A stretch of DNA of 64,000 nt, taken from contig CP166702.1 of assembly GCA_051414805.1 (NCBI GenBank), positions 1,054,001 through 1,118,000 on the forward strand, read 5' to 3'. Below, piece after piece: positions 63,101-64,000 of the stretch; the first letter of the stretch is position 1; every line of letters starts with the position of its first letter. A program made the translations under genes and the position numbers. The DNA comes from Xenophilus sp003671765. GTDB lineage: Bacteria > Pseudomonadota > Gammaproteobacteria > Burkholderiales > Burkholderiaceae_C. The notes beneath the pieces are model-generated. The model was given only the letters and a program-made list of their open reading frames with translations, did not search any database and had not been told where the DNA came from.

Positions 63101-63852
63101 GACCCGCGCTGCACGGTGAAGGTGGGCCGCACCCAGTCGCGGCTGACCTGCCCGATGAGGCCCGCCCCGGGGGGCAGGTCGAGCACGAGGCGCACGCCGT
63201 CGGGCAGCGGCGTGTTCAGGCCCAGCGCCGCGGCGCCCACCGGCTGCGTCCAGGTGTTGTTGCGGAAGTAGGCGAGCGTCCAGCTGGCCAGCGGCAGGAC
63301 CGCGACGGCGGCAGCGTCGACCTCGCGCGTGCCGTCCTGTGCCCAGTTGGCCGCGAGCTGCCAGGCCTGCTGCCACTGGTCCTGCGTGACCAGCGGCGGG
63401 GATTGCCAACGCATCCAGCGCAGGCCTTCGGCGGTCGGACGCAGCGTCCAGGCGACCACGGCGGCGGCGGGCAGGCCGGTGCCGTCGCTGCTGCGGCGGG
63501 TCAGGCGCAGCACGCGGCCGTCCCAGTCCATCGCCGGCAGGGTGCCGAAGGCGGTGGCGGCGTCGAGGTCGGCCGTCCATTGGGCCATGGCGGTCTGCAG
63601 CACCAGCACCGCATCGTCGCGCTCGCGGTGGCCCGACTGGGCGCGCGCCATCGCTTCCAGGCCGCGCCAGCTCACCAGCGCGAGCAGCGCCATCACGGCC
63701 AGGGCCACCAGCAGCTCGACCAAGGTGAAGCCGCGCGAGGCGCGCGCATCGGCCCCCGGCCGCCGCTCGGCCGCTCCGAAGGCGGCCGAGGCACCCCCTC
63801 GGGGGGTGGCGTTACAGGAGGCGCAGCCGAGTGAAAAGCTGGGGGGCCTCAT
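63097..63852 (-). CDS. gspJ: Type II secretion minor pseudopilin GspJ, start unclear
   Basis: The pseudopilin motif SRGFTLVELLVALAVMALLA is present, with the cleavage Gly and Glu5, followed by a globular domain with YFRNNTWTQPVGAAALGLNT. No conventional start lies close upstream of the motif. The nearest in-frame ATG (63852) is inside a 99-bp repeat and gives a leader of about 40 residues, longer than normal; the previous one (63951) adds another 33 codons. The repeat seems to have supplied the start region. Start choice is therefore tentative. Confidence 0.8.
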   Translation of the reverse strand: MRPPSFSLGCASCNATPRGGASAAFGAAERRPGADARASRGFTLVELLVALAVMALLALVSWRGLEAMARAQSGHRERDDAVLVLQTAMAQWTADLDAATAFGTLPAMDWDGRVLRLTRRSSDGTGLPAAAVVAWTLRPTAEGLRWMRWQSPPLVTQDQWQQAWQLAANWAQDGTREVDAAAVAVLPLASWTLAYFRNNTWTQPVGAAALGLNTPLPDGVRLVLDLPPGAGLIGQVSRDWVRPTFTVQRGS

Positions 63853-64000
63853 CGCCGGCCGCCGCTCGGCCGCTCCGAAGGCGGCCGAGGCACCCCCTCG
63901 GGGGGTGGCGTTACAGGAGGCGCAGCCGAGTGAAAAGCTGGGGGGCCTCATCGCCGGCCGCCGCCCGGCCGCTCCGAAGGCGGCCGAGGCACCCCCTCGG
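63757..64000. repeat. Tandem 99-bp direct repeat, about 2.5 copies
   Basis: The unit with GGCACCCCCTCGGGGGGTGG, GCGTTACAGGAGGCGCAGCC and GTGAAAAGCTGGGGGGCCTC repeats at exact 99-base spacing (the GCACCCCC block starts at 63791, 63890 and 63989) and continues beyond the window. The copies are almost identical, with a single change visible in the third. 99 is a multiple of 3, so the gspJ frame stays open through it. Confidence 0.9.

Noticed and set aside
63757..64000. Possible CRISPR array
   Set aside because: The repeat units are 99 bp and contiguous, with no unique spacers.

Overview
The window is a GC-rich stretch of chromosome from a beta-proteobacterium of the order Burkholderiales, most likely family Comamonadaceae and close to Variovorax. 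This rests on the gene families (four Bug/TctC-type tripartite tricarboxylate receptors, paired cyanophycin synthetases, DUF2917, DUF6279) and on short intergenic repeat families that I remember from Comamonadaceae genomes. No database search was run. No rRNA, tRNA, CRISPR array, transposase or integrase was recognised.

Layout. 1-2.7 kb is a decayed accessory edge of visibly lower GC: an intact but window-truncated beta-helix-like gene on the minus strand, an inverted and 5'-truncated paralogue facing away from it, and a frameshifted metallophosphoesterase remnant. 2.7-7.6 kb is ordinary chromosome: a GST-family protein, MgtC/SapB, a small MscS-type channel, a soluble lytic transglycosylase, and 5-formyl-THF cyclo-ligase. 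7.6-8.3 kb holds no gene but a long inverted-repeat element with a covarying hairpin. 8.3-11.0 kb has a LysR regulator, a DUF2917 gene, and a BLUF blue-light sensor divergent from a Crp/Fnr regulator. 11.5-17.4 kb carries the UDP-GlcNAc genes glmU and glmS with an arylamine N-acetyltransferase and an Lrp-type regulator between them. 17.7-19.2 kb has small hypothetical, phage-like and secreted genes.

19.5-27.2 kb is a cyanophycin locus. Two CphA-type synthetases lie on the minus strand, and a divergent ABC transporter plus DUF1854 protein on the plus strand. The second synthetase has lost the Mur-ligase P-loop and the C-terminal domain. 27.2-31.0 kb has DUF2177, queC (queuosine), an SbmA/BacA-like ABC transporter whose 3' end overlaps queC, a tiny lipoprotein, and a DUF1810 protein.

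31.1-44.2 kb is the most interesting region. Eleven co-directional, tightly packed genes plus a divergent GntR/UTRA regulator encode a PEP-mutase/isocitrate-lyase-family lyase, a LeuC/LeuD-type hydratase, a PrpF-type isomerase, a MmgE/PrpD-family protein, an acyl-CoA ligase, a Sua5/YciO-family protein and four orphan Bug receptors. I infer a catabolic route for a branched or unsaturated di/tricarboxylic acid. Isomerase, hydratase and lyase are the same three families that convert methylitaconate to dimethylmaleate, then 2,3-dimethylmalate, then pyruvate and propionate in anaerobic nicotinate degradation.

44.2-53.7 kb holds a frameshifted Tat-exported phospholipase C, an AraC regulator with a divergent SDR, a 5'-nucleotidase, a hot-dog-like protein with an enoyl-CoA hydratase, and an aldo/keto reductase with a divergent LysR. 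53.7-64.0 kb is a type II secretion operon on the minus strand (gspJ-K-L-M-N-D-E-hypothetical-F). It enters from beyond the right edge, where an in-frame tandem 99-bp repeat forms the beginning of gspJ.
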